A stretch of DNA of 10,307 bases from Bacteroidales bacterium (GCA_017618625.1 JAFZTV010000015.1:1-10307); one strand, 5' to 3'; counted from the stretch's first letter, positions 1-6,542 are shown. Notes: generated from the sequence alone by a model not told the origin. Translations and numbers: made by a program.

Positions 1-51
1 AAATATATAGATATAAAATTTTCTTTTGAGTTTGGTGGAATCAAAAAATCT

Positions 52-79
52 AACTGTAACACTGTAACACTGTAACGGT
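52..79 (+). repeat. left arm of an inverted pair of ACTGTAAC 8-mer arrays
   Basis: Three perfect tandem copies of ACTGTAAC occupy 53-76 and a diverged fourth unit, GGTTTAAC, follows to 84. The segment 52-79 is the reverse complement of 419-447 apart from one inserted base. Period 8, the perfect units and the inverted partner 340 bp away are seen directly. The function is unknown; iteron-like protein-binding sites or element ends are possible. Confidence 0.75.
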
Positions 80-258
80 TTAACGGTGGGCTAATTTCAA
101 TACTCAACTGATTATCAGGTGCTTTTCGTCACATCAACGCCTTTGCCACCCCTCGGTCACCACCCCGTCCGAACCATTTTTTCCTGGTTTGGTTGACAGT
201 ATTCGATCCTTTTTCTTTGATTTTTGCCATCAGTTTTCCAACTTTCCCCCGATTCATT

Positions 259-471
259 TCACATGATTTTTGACCGATTTTTGCGTTCGTTTGACATCAT
301 TTTCGCCATTTTTTGTCGATTTTCGGCAGGAATTTTACTGATAGCGTTGACAAGTCGTTTTGTGACAAAATTTGACAGCTGATTGATAATGTTGATATTA
401 AACCCAAGAAGACTCGATACCGTTACAGTTGTTACAGTGTTACAGTTCGAAATCAGGGTGTCAATAGTCAT
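259..471 (-). CDS. small hypothetical ORF, 70 residues, doubtful
   Basis: An ATG at 471 opens 70 codons ending in TGA at 259. The product has a Thr/Val-rich N-terminal stretch, encoded by the ACTGTAAC array, and a basic C-terminal half rich in Lys, Arg, Asn and Met. I recognise no family. No Bacteroides-type promoter is visible upstream. A second basic ORF of 33 codons follows in another frame at 129-230 (minus, begins MAKIKEKG). The pair could be two small genes, remains of one frameshifted gene, or chance ORFs in A/T-rich DNA. Part of the coding region being a tandem repeat lowers confidence. Confidence 0.25.
   Translation of the reverse strand: MTIDTLISNCNTVTTVTVSSLLGFNINIINQLSNFVTKRLVNAISKIPAENRQKMAKMMSNERKNRSKIM
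419..447 (-). repeat. right arm of the inverted pair of ACTGTAAC arrays
   Basis: Read on the minus strand this segment holds three copies of ACTGTAAC, with one extra A between the second and third, then GGT. It matches 52-79 in inverted orientation over its whole length with a single indel. It lies inside the small open reading frame at 259-471, where it gives a Thr/Val-rich stretch (NTVTTVTV), so repeat and possible coding sequence overlap. Confidence 0.75.
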
Positions 472-547
472 TAGGTCAATAAGGATTTGTGATTACAGGT
501 GGGAGACCTTTTTGCAACCAAATTTCCCGGATGGGTTATAAAAGGAA

Positions 548-571
548 GTGCCAGATTCGAAAATCCGGCAC
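548..571 (-). terminator. rho-independent terminator of the restriction-modification gene
   Basis: GTGCC-A-GATT at 548-557 pairs with AATC-C-GGCAC at 562-571 around a CGAA loop, with one A-C mismatch. Read on the minus strand the hairpin is followed by TTCCTTTTAT. It lies 86 bp past the stop codon at 657. A second small perfect hairpin (CGGTAG, TGTT loop, CTACCG at 631-646) lies between stop and terminator but has no T tract. Confidence 0.7.
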
Positions 572-656
572 AATGAGATAATAAAATCAAACCTTATGCC
601 CAATAGTTGCAGATGCCATATCCACAACATCGGTAGTGTTCTACCGGTCAAATGGT

Positions 657-3113
657 TTATTTCAAGAATCCATATTGGTAAACCTTAGGTTCAATATGAG
701 CGGCGAGTTTGCGCATCGCTTGCCTCAAGGCATTATGAAGATTGGTGTAGGTTTCATCCGTACTGTCAGAATTCATCTGCTCTTTTCCGCTCTTGGTAAT
801 TTTGGTTCCCTGAAAATGTAGTCGAATGTCGTAGTAACTCGCGTTCGGATTGGCGTTTTCTTGACTGTGGTAGTATCTCCATAACTCACGCCCTGCATCC
901 ATAACAGCCTTTGCTTCCGATGATAAATAATCCAGAGGGCAAATCTCACCAGTTTCTTCCCGTTCTGATTCCCCAGAGAAAAGATCGGAAGAGCCAGCAT
1001 GTATAGTTACCACATGTTTTTCATGCAGATAGTCGCTCATAAAGTGACTGGCAAAATTATCTTGTGCACCAACCTCTTGTTCGGTAAAAGGTATCCAATT
1101 GTTAATATTGTCTCTACTACTTATGCGGTTTTGTCCATGAAAAATAGCAAAAAATAAGCAATCCGTTTGGAATTCCAGATCCTCTTGCCATCCGTGATTG
1201 GGAAATAAAAACTGATCGCGATCGTTGAGCCATGTTGCCTCGATACTCCAACGTACGGCAAGGTATATTGTCGCAATATTCAAGTTTGATAAACCAATTT
1301 TAAAGAAAATAGCATGGCTATTATTTCTTTCATTTATAATAGATATGTATTTATTATGCTGGAAATCTGGTGCATCAGCCCACAGGTATCCAATCTTAGG
1401 ATTCCGTTCATCTGACTTATACAACTTCAACCACTCATTGATTCGTTTTTGTTTATCCAGGTTGGGAATATACTTTGTTCCAACATATTCATCTTGCGAT
1501 TTGAATATCTCGCCGTCCATTCCCTGAAACCCCTCATGGATACTTGTATCCCATATGAAAAAACCTATTGGGAATTGACTGTCCACGTTGTCAAACGTTC
1601 TGGCCGGAACTAAAAAGAAACGATTTAGTCGCGCTTGAAACGACTTTCTAAAGCTGCTAAAATTTGATGCTTGCAGAATTTTCAAAGTTGAAAATTCTGC
1701 AAGCGTCACACCTATAAGTTCTTTGTAAACACGCATAAATACTTGTGCAAACAATTCTTTCCTCGCCTGCCCTAGATCCTTTGAGTATTTTGTTGCTATT
1801 GCAGTTCTTGACACACCCACCTTGAACTCATTGCCCTGACCTGTACTTGCTTCGGCATACGGTGGGTTGATATACACAATGAGACGTTTGCGTTCTTCAG
1901 GGTTTTCAATAACCGCACGCAGACTTTCTGGAAGGTCCTTGAAATCGTCGTTGAGAAAGTCGAACTGAAATACATGTTTCTCCAGTAAGTTCAGTTCGCC
2001 GTCTTCGGCACGTTTTTTCATCACTTGAACATCCCCGTGATCGAGAGTGGAAGCCCAAACACGGTAAGGCTCGGTGAGGCCAAATAGAAGATTTCCAGTA
2101 CCTGCACAGCAATCCCACACATAATAATGTTGCTGCCAGTCTTCTCCCAATTCGTCGGCGATATAGCGTTGTGAAAGTTCCACCCATTGCGGAGGAGTAT
2201 AGAATGCTCCTTGATACTGTCGCAAATTATGAGGGATGAGCAGGTCTCGACGCTCAAGAATAATATCAATAGCCTCTTGTCGTGGTGGACGCTTGTATTT
2301 ATTCCAGAAAGCTCGATAGGCTTTCATTCCATCGTTGAATGCACATTCGCTGAAAAGCATCTTGCCATTCTGCATTATCTGCTCAAGTATTTTATATTCA
2401 TCGCCACGAAGCACAACTGCAAGGTCTGACCTCAATGTGTAGTCGCCGCGTGAAATAAGGTCGGCAAAGAAGAAATCAGCCACTCGGGTTGCAGGTATAT
2501 CGTTCCAATCGACCCCGATTGTTGGCTTCACCTCCTCAACCCAACGTTGAAAAACAAAGAGGTAATTATTTCTTGTTATTGCAACTCCGTCAGTTTTACG
2601 ACCATCGCGGAAATTCTTTTTGATAAACTGTCGCAGGGCTTTTTCGTCCTTTTTGAGGTTAAATTTGGCGATATGCTCGCGCAAAGTATCCTCAAGCATT
2701 GCCTTCAGCTGCTTGAACTCCTTGGTGTTGTGATTACTTGGAGTAACGTTCCAGTTGAAGTCGTTTTGGTATAATACGCTGACAATATGGTGGAACTCGA
2801 TGAATGCTATTTTCTCTGCATCGAAGGCCCCCAGAAACGTCGGCGGCATGTGCTTCTCATGAATATGAGCCTTGCCTATTGTGAGGATAAGTTGAATAAA
2901 CGAATCGTTAATACTGTGAGACGAGCCTTTCTTTGCTTCCGCCCAAAGGAACCATTCTCGCTCAAAGAGTTCTTGTTGCGAAGGGTCCTCACGACGCGAT
3001 GTAACGGCGAAGTCTATATCTCCAAGAATAGGTGTAGCGTCGTATGCCGAGAAAAATTGGTCGCGTAATGAGTTTTTTATTTCTTCTTCACGAATGGTGA
3101 CGGTTTGATCCAT
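657..3113 (-). CDS. single-chain restriction-modification enzyme candidate (type IIG-like N6-adenine methyltransferase with N-terminal nuclease motif)
   Basis: The 818-residue product carries the hallmarks of a gamma-class N6-adenine DNA methyltransferase: a motif X-like GAFYTPP at about 303-308, the AdoMet-binding motif I DCCAGTG at 334-340, and catalytic motif IV NPPY at 416-419. An N-terminal segment with GDIDF near residue 32 and WAEAKK at 58-62 fits a PD-(D/E)XK nuclease site (Asp32 or Asp34, then Glu59-x-Lys61). The order nuclease, helical linker, methylase, and a long C-terminal region that would recognise the target is that of type IIG enzymes, which cut and methylate in one chain. 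I take the ATG at 3113; a GTG two codons upstream also opens the frame. There is no separate hsdR or hsdS in the window, which fits a one-protein system. The DNA is A+T-richer than the genes to the right, suggesting acquisition. The methylase assignment is strong; the nuclease and the type IIG label are inferred. Confidence 0.88.
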   Translation of the reverse strand: MDQTVTIREEEIKNSLRDQFFSAYDATPILGDIDFAVTSRREDPSQQELFEREWFLWAEAKKGSSHSINDSFIQLILTIGKAHIHEKHMPPTFLGAFDAEKIAFIEFHHIVSVLYQNDFNWNVTPSNHNTKEFKQLKAMLEDTLREHIAKFNLKKDEKALRQFIKKNFRDGRKTDGVAITRNNYLFVFQRWVEEVKPTIGVDWNDIPATRVADFFFADLISRGDYTLRSDLAVVLRGDEYKILEQIMQNGKMLFSECAFNDGMKAYRAFWNKYKRPPRQEAIDIILERRDLLIPHNLRQYQGAFYTPPQWVELSQRYIADELGEDWQQHYYVWDCCAGTGNLLFGLTEPYRVWASTLDHGDVQVMKKRAEDGELNLLEKHVFQFDFLNDDFKDLPESLRAVIENPEERKRLIVYINPPYAEASTGQGNEFKVGVSRTAIATKYSKDLGQARKELFAQVFMRVYKELIGVTLAEFSTLKILQASNFSSFRKSFQARLNRFFLVPARTFDNVDSQFPIGFFIWDTSIHEGFQGMDGEIFKSQDEYVGTKYIPNLDKQKRINEWLKLYKSDERNPKIGYLWADAPDFQHNKYISIINERNNSHAIFFKIGLSNLNIATIYLAVRWSIEATWLNDRDQFLFPNHGWQEDLEFQTDCLFFAIFHGQNRISSRDNINNWIPFTEQEVGAQDNFASHFMSDYLHEKHVVTIHAGSSDLFSGESEREETGEICPLDYLSSEAKAVMDAGRELWRYYHSQENANPNASYYDIRLHFQGTKITKSGKEQMNSDSTDETYTNLHNALRQAMRKLAAHIEPKVYQYGFLK

Positions 3114-3170
3114 AATCACTAAGTATTACAATAGTTTTGTTATGTTTGTGATTATGCCCCTCTTTGTAAT

Positions 3171-3206
3171 AGACATAAAAGAAATCCGTGAGGTCTTTTG
3201 ATGTCT
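3171..3206. repeat. imperfect inverted repeat, hairpin E
   Basis: AGACAT-AAAAGA at 3171-3182 pairs with TCTTTT-G-ATGTCT at 3194-3206: 12 base pairs with a one-base bulge and an 11-nt loop. The loop contains ATCCGTGA (3184-3191), the exact complement of TCACGGAT in the arm of the neighbouring hairpin (3249-3256). It abuts the nested structure at 3206-3315 directly. Confidence 0.75.
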
Positions 3207-3315
3207 ATGTGGAGGCTCTGGACGGCCTGTAGTACAAACAAGAAAAGTTCACGGATACCGTGAACGTTTTCCCCTTCTAGTGTACTACAGTGAAAATTGT
3301 CCAGATTTCCACATA
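3206..3315. repeat. nested rod-like inverted repeat, possible structured RNA or cruciform
   Basis: Four nested stems can be paired by eye: TATGTGGA (3206-3213) with TCCACATA (3308-3315); TCTGGAC (3217-3223) with GTCCAGA (3299-3305); CTGTAGTAC (3227-3235) with GTACTACAG (3282-3290); and an apical stem GAAAA-GTTCACGG (3242-3254) with CCGTGAAC-G-TTTTC (3258-3271), closed by a three-base ATA loop. Internal loops are small except 6/10 nt below the apical stem. The region lies in the leader of the restriction-modification gene, 93-202 bp before its ATG. It could be a small RNA (the rod shape recalls 6S RNA), a leader element, or a small inverted-repeat mobile element. The strand is undetermined. 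Confidence 0.7.
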
Positions 3316-3416
3316 CAAAGAAAAGCAAAAACGCTTCTGAATTATCTAATTATTGTTCTTTATCTATCTCAATCGTTGTAAATTTGGTTAATACTTATCG
3401 TTTTATTTACGGTTTG

Positions 3417-3424
3417 CAAAGATA
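3417..3424 (-). promoter_or_regulatory. candidate -7 promoter box for the restriction-modification gene
   Basis: TATCTTTG on the minus strand matches the Bacteroides -7 consensus TAnnTTTG and is the only such match between the gene fragment at 3434 and the methylase start. No convincing TTTG lies about 19 nt upstream, so support is partial. If used, transcripts would carry a leader of roughly 300 nt containing the inverted repeats at 3171-3315. Confidence 0.35.
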
Positions 3425-3433
3425 CGAGAAAAA

Positions 3434-3604
3434 TTATTCTTTTCTCTGCAGTTGTTCTTTTACTTCGTTGACTCCCTCAATCAACTGCTGCTCCGAGGGA
3501 AGGTACAGTTGGTATTCCGAAGCCATAATGGTTTTGTTGCCCTCGGGAAGCGTCGTGCGGACAAAATACGAACACGGCGTGTTCGCAATTGGATAATGAA
3601 AAAT
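3434..3604 (-). pseudogene. C-terminal remnant of a DUF1016/YhcG-like PDDEXK protein
   Basis: In this frame 56 sense codons run from just after a TGA (3605-3607) to TAA at 3434-3436. No start codon lies at the 5' end; the only internal ATG leaves 30 codons. The translation contains NKTIMASEYQLYLPSEQQL followed by a charged helix ending VKEQLQRKE. To me this resembles the end of DUF1016/YhcG-family proteins, which finish with a YxLxLPsEeeL-type motif and are often found near restriction-modification genes. Everything N-terminal to it is missing, so it is read as a truncated gene left when the DNA between it and the DUF58 gene was lost or replaced. Family assignment is from memory of the motif. 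Confidence 0.5.
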
Positions 3605-3660
3605 TCATCAACCACTTCTACGTTATTTATTTATCGTTGTTTATCCATCCCTGTCTATCT

Positions 3661-3672
3661 ATACTTAAGTAT
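3661..3672. repeat. 12-bp perfect palindrome
   Basis: ATACTTAAGTAT is perfectly self-complementary. It lies between the DUF58 stop codon (3717) and the truncated gene (3604), near the apparent junction between the two composition regimes. It may be an operator or chance in A/T-rich DNA. Confidence 0.4.
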
Positions 3673-3716
3673 CATGTCGAGAACCGCCATTGATCTGGAA
3701 TCCGAATTTCTTCCCC

Positions 3717-4643
3717 TCAAAAATGTTTCCCGCGTTTTAGCAGATAGGGCACCATCACTTGATCGAAGCCTTTCTCGACGGCCACCGGCACATAGTCGAT
3801 GCCGTATTGTATGGTTTTCTGCTTCAGGGTGTCGCGTCGGCGGCGCATCTCGGCGGCGTAGGTGTCGGTTAGCTCCGACGGGTTGAGTCGTAGCTTGCGG
3901 TGGGTTTCGAGGTCGATGAACTCGGTCGGACGGTTGTCGAAGGCGAAATCCATCTCGCGCGCCTGCTCGTAGGTGTGGAACAGCAGAACCTCGTGCTTGT
4001 TGTGCCTTAGGTGCCGCAATGCGTCGAGCAAGGCGTCCCAGTCCTCCTGCTTTATAAAAGCGTCGGTGAAAAGCACCACCATCGAACGGCGATGCAGCCG
4101 CTCGGCGGTGAGGTGCAACGCCTCGACAAACGAGGTCGTCCGCGCCGACTCGTCCGACTTGTGGTCGGTGCCGAGCAAGCCTTCAAGTATGGAGTAGATA
4201 TGGTGTTTGTGGGCGGCGTTGCTGCGTGTCTCGGTTTGCAGGTCGATGCCGTCGCTGAGCAGCGTGAGGCCGAAAGCGTCGCGCTGACGTTGCAGCAGCT
4301 CCACCAGCAGTGCGGCGCCATAGACGGAGAAGGTGAGCTTGTTGGGATGCTCGAGGTTGCCCATGCCTTCGACGGGAAAGAGCATCGAGCCGCTCTGGTC
4401 GATAAGCAGCTGGCAGCGCAGGTTGGTCTCCTCCTCGTAGCGTTTCACATAGAGGCGGTCGGTACGGCCGTAGAGCTTCCAGTCGATGTTGCGTGTCGAT
4501 TCGCCGGTATTGTATTGACGGTGTTCGGCAAACTCGACCGAGAAACCATGAAACGGACTTCGGTGGAGGCCCGTGATAAAGCCCTCCACCACCTGCCGCG
4601 CATATAGCTCAAGTCCCTTGTATTTCTGGATTTGTTCCAGCAT
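3717..4643 (-). CDS. DUF58 family protein with vWA-like domain
   Basis: The 308-residue product contains the DUF58 core block: QYNTGE near residue 43, then RNIDWKLYGRTDRLYVKRY, followed by LLIDQSGSM. The last is an intact vWA metal-site motif, DxSxS, with Asp82, Ser84 and Ser86. FTDAF further on is the usual later metal-site aspartate. DUF58 proteins typically work with a MoxR-type AAA+ ATPase and Bat-type vWA proteins in envelope or stress-linked chaperone-like complexes; none of these partners is in the window. I start at the ATG at 4643 (MLEQIQKYKGLELYAR), a usual family start; a GTG seven codons upstream also opens the frame. The gene follows the thioredoxin terminator and has no recognisable promoter box. 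Downstream lies accessory DNA rather than Bat genes. No signal peptide is visible, so it is likely cytoplasmic or peripheral. Confidence 0.9.
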   Translation of the reverse strand: MLEQIQKYKGLELYARQVVEGFITGLHRSPFHGFSVEFAEHRQYNTGESTRNIDWKLYGRTDRLYVKRYEEETNLRCQLLIDQSGSMLFPVEGMGNLEHPNKLTFSVYGAALLVELLQRQRDAFGLTLLSDGIDLQTETRSNAAHKHHIYSILEGLLGTDHKSDESARTTSFVEALHLTAERLHRRSMVVLFTDAFIKQEDWDALLDALRHLRHNKHEVLLFHTYEQAREMDFAFDNRPTEFIDLETHRKLRLNPSELTDTYAAEMRRRRDTLKQKTIQYGIDYVPVAVEKGFDQVMVPYLLKRGKHF

Positions 4644-4700
4644 AAGAAAAGTGCGTGCCCGCACACGGCGGTTGGCAGTTGCTTCTGTGAAACAGCAAAA

Positions 4701-4725
4701 GGATGTTGACTACTAGGCAACATCC
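4701..4725 (-). terminator. rho-independent terminator after thioredoxin
   Basis: GGATGTTG (4701-4708) pairs perfectly with CAACATCC (4718-4725) across a 9-nt loop. Read on the minus strand the hairpin is followed by TTTTGCTGTTTC. A second imperfect hairpin (TTGCT...AGCAA) follows directly at about 4680-4699. Confidence 0.65.
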
Positions 4726-4727
4726 GT

Positions 4728-4762
4728 CACTGACTTCTGACCGCTGACTGCTGATCACTAAA
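4728..4762 (-). repeat. degenerate heptad array directly after the thioredoxin stop codon
   Basis: Five 7-nt units can be read on the plus strand: CACTGAC, TTCTGAC, CGCTGAC, TGCTGAT, CACTAAA. They fill the space between the thioredoxin stop codon (4763-4765) and its terminator hairpin. The units are related to the TGATTAG/CACTAAT heptads at 6611-6733 and 8048-8068. Confidence 0.6.
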
Positions 4763-5071
4763 TTACATCAACGCATCGAGCTTCTCGGTGAGAGTGCCTT
4801 TGGCCACGAGTCCCACACATTTGTCAACAGCCTGACCGCCTTTGAAGAAAAGCACGGTGGGAACGCTGCGGATGCGGAACTGGGCTGCGAGGTTGGGACA
4901 TTCGTCAACATCGGCCTTGCCCACTACGGCGCGTCCTTCATATTCGCCTGCAACCTCTTCAACTATGGGAGCAAGGGCTTTGCAAGGTCCACACCAGGTG
5001 GCACCGAAATCTACCATTACGGGTTTGTCGCCCTTGAGAAGTTCTTCGAAATTTTGTTCTGTGATTGTCAT
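4763..5071 (-). CDS. trxA: thioredoxin
   Basis: The 102-residue protein is a complete single-domain thioredoxin that reduces disulfides in cytoplasmic proteins using electrons from thioredoxin reductase. The active site W26-C27-G28-P29-C30 is intact, the buried aspartate is Asp21 (VDF), and the cis-proline opposite the active site is Pro71 (SVPT). No signal peptide is present. Two further cysteines, Cys58 and Cys85, lie outside the active site. The ATG at 5071 is about 40 nt downstream of a good promoter, and there is no Shine-Dalgarno sequence, as is usual in Bacteroidota. A promoter before it and a terminator after it suggest a one-gene transcript between the EnvC-like and DUF58 genes. Confidence 0.96.
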   Translation of the reverse strand: MTITEQNFEELLKGDKPVMVDFGATWCGPCKALAPIVEEVAGEYEGRAVVGKADVDECPNLAAQFRIRSVPTVLFFKGGQAVDKCVGLVAKGTLTEKLDALM

Positions 5072-5115
5072 AGGTATTAATGTTTTATTGATTTATAATC
5101 GGAATATAACAGGTG

Positions 5116-5147
5116 CAAAGGTAGCAAATAATTCTGGAATCCGCAAA
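5116..5147 (-). promoter_or_regulatory. Bacteroides-type promoter for thioredoxin
   Basis: On the minus strand TTTG (5147-5144), a 20-nt spacer and TACCTTTG (5123-5116) closely match the Bacteroides primary sigma consensus TTTG-N19-TAnnTTTG. Initiation a few bases later gives a leader of about 40 nt. The -33 box sits in the loop of an inverted repeat, GGAATC (5136-5141) with GATTCC (5152-5157). Confidence 0.7.
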
Positions 5148-5198
5148 TTCAGATTCCACAACATTGCATCTATCTACAAAACACTGCCTTATCTGACG

Positions 5199-6509
5199 CT
5201 ATCTCAGCCACGCTCGCGGATTCATGCTGTTTCGGTCGTTCCATATCTGGAAACTGAACTCCGCCGTGCCGCTGCCGTCGCCGTTCCACACCGTTCCAAG
5301 GGTTTGGCGGGCGTTCACCTTGGATCCCTCCTTCACACTCACCGTCTGCATGTTTGCATACACCGTCATATAGTCGCCGTGACGCACTATCACCCCCTTT
5401 GCTCCCGTCGGCGTGGTGAACACTCTCGTCACCTTGCCGTTGGCCACACAAATCACCGTCGTTCCTGCCGCGCAGCTCAAATCCAATCCGTTGTTCATGT
5501 TCACTCCGCCCGACGCATGGGTGTATTTGCCGTATTCCCTCACCACACTCTTGTAGCTCACCGGCCAAGGCAGGCGTCCTTTCACCGCCGAAAACTCGGC
5601 GCTTTCGGGGCTTTCGTTCGCTGCCGGCTTGCTGGTCGATGCGGTGGCGGCGGGCTTAGTGGACGTGGTATTCGATGTAGTCGTCGTGGTCGTGGTCTTG
5701 CCCGATGCCGCAGCCTTGCGCTCTGCCTCTTTGCGGGCGGCTTCCTTGCGGGCGGCCTCTTCGCGACGGGCTTTGGCTATCTCTTCGTTCACAATTTTCT
5801 GTATCTGCTTCTGCAGCTGCTGACGCTGTTTCTCTTTCTGGCTTATCTGCTTGCTGAGCGCCTGCTCCTGCTTCTTCGAGGCGTTGAGCGACTGCTGTTT
5901 CTGCTCCTGCTCCTTGGCCAGCAGGGCTTTGTTCTGGTTCTCTTTCAGTAGCAGGTTGCTCTGCTCCGCACGTTGCTGCCCCAGCTGTTCGGCGGCCGCC
6001 TGCAGCTCCTCCTGACACATCGCTATCTCCGCCGCCTGTTTCTTGCGGTATTCGCTGTAGTCCTTGTAGCATTTCAGCTTCAAAAACGAACGGTTGTAGC
6101 CTTTATTGTCAAACACCAACCCCTGCTTGTTGAGGTTCATCTGGCTTCGATACATCGCGTTCACCACCTTGGCGTACTCCACCTTCATGCTGTCTATGTG
6201 CGACTTCATCATGCTGATGCTGTCCTGTGTTTGCCCAATCTGCTGGTCGAGCATCTGTATCTGGCTTCCAAGGTTGTTTATCAGCTTGGTGCGCTCGTCT
6301 ATTTTCTGGTTCAGAGCCTTCAGCTGGGCGGCGTTGAGTTTGGTGTTTTTCTTTGCTCCCGCCAGCTCGTTGTTAAGTCTCTTTATCTCTTTTTCGAGTT
6401 TCGACTTCTCGTTTTCGAGTTGTTTTTTCGACTGGCCGTATGTTGGCATTGCGACGCAGAAGGCTGCCAAAAGCAGTATCAGGACACTTATCTGGTGAAA
6501 TCTGGACAT
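5199..6509 (-). CDS. EnvC-like murein hydrolase activator with degenerate LytM/M23 domain
   Basis: From the ATG at 6509 the product has 436 residues: a signal peptide (about 1-25, with LILLLAAFCVAMPTYG), a long Lys/Glu/Gln-rich coiled coil (about 28-268), a Thr/Ala/Ser linker including seven threonines (about 269-305), and a C-terminal LytM/peptidase M23 fold (about 308-436). The zinc ligands of active M23 enzymes appear lost: the HxxxD-type histidine is Asn339 (Asp343 remains), the YAH histidine is Asn386, and the HxH pair is Glu417/Ser419. This is the pattern of EnvC, which activates amidases that split septal peptidoglycan instead of cutting it. It should act in the periplasm during cell division. 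An ATG five codons upstream (6524) is in frame, but the promoter -7 box ends at 6535, too close for that start, so 6509 is preferred. Confidence 0.9.
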   Translation of the reverse strand: MSRFHQISVLILLLAAFCVAMPTYGQSKKQLENEKSKLEKEIKRLNNELAGAKKNTKLNAAQLKALNQKIDERTKLINNLGSQIQMLDQQIGQTQDSISMMKSHIDSMKVEYAKVVNAMYRSQMNLNKQGLVFDNKGYNRSFLKLKCYKDYSEYRKKQAAEIAMCQEELQAAAEQLGQQRAEQSNLLLKENQNKALLAKEQEQKQQSLNASKKQEQALSKQISQKEKQRQQLQKQIQKIVNEEIAKARREEAARKEAARKEAERKAAASGKTTTTTTTSNTTSTKPAATASTSKPAANESPESAEFSAVKGRLPWPVSYKSVVREYGKYTHASGGVNMNNGLDLSCAAGTTVICVANGKVTRVFTTPTGAKGVIVRHGDYMTVYANMQTVSVKEGSKVNARQTLGTVWNGDGSGTAEFSFQIWNDRNSMNPRAWLR

Positions 6510-6534
6510 AGCACGAGGTAACATAATATGGGTA

Positions 6535-6542
6535 CAAAAGTA
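6535..6542 (-). promoter_or_regulatory. -7 promoter box for the EnvC-like gene
   Basis: TACTTTTG on the minus strand fits TAnnTTTG. Initiation would fall near 6528-6531, leaving about 20 nt before the ATG at 6509 and almost nothing before the ATG at 6524. The expected -33 position falls within the preceding terminator hairpin and no clear TTTG is there. Confidence 0.5.

Noticed and set aside
631..646. perfect hairpin CGGTAG-TGTT-CTACCG as a terminator
   Set aside because: It has no T tract on either strand; the hairpin at 548-571 is a better terminator for the same gene.
3114..3119. GTG start two codons upstream for the methylase
   Set aside because: The ATG at 3113 is equally placed and is the more usual codon; the two extra residues add nothing recognisable.
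3141..3148. TATGTTTG as a plus-strand -7 box driving the structured repeat
   Set aside because: The box fits TAnnTTTG, but no TTTG or TTG lies about 19 nt upstream and no plus-strand gene follows, so it is not listed as a feature.
3171..3315. retron non-coding RNA
   Set aside because: No reverse transcriptase gene is present in the window, and the fold lacks recognisable retron features.
3452..3886. 144-codon open frame on the plus strand spanning the DUF58 gene end
   Set aside because: It overlaps the certain DUF58 coding sequence and the DUF1016-like remnant on the other strand; its translation is low-complexity Arg/Ser-rich with no recognisable domain.
4842..5951. 369-codon open frame on the plus strand
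   Set aside because: It is antisense to thioredoxin and the EnvC-like gene, both firmly identified. The His/Arg-rich and then Leu-run translation is the mirror of the coiled-coil and linker codons.
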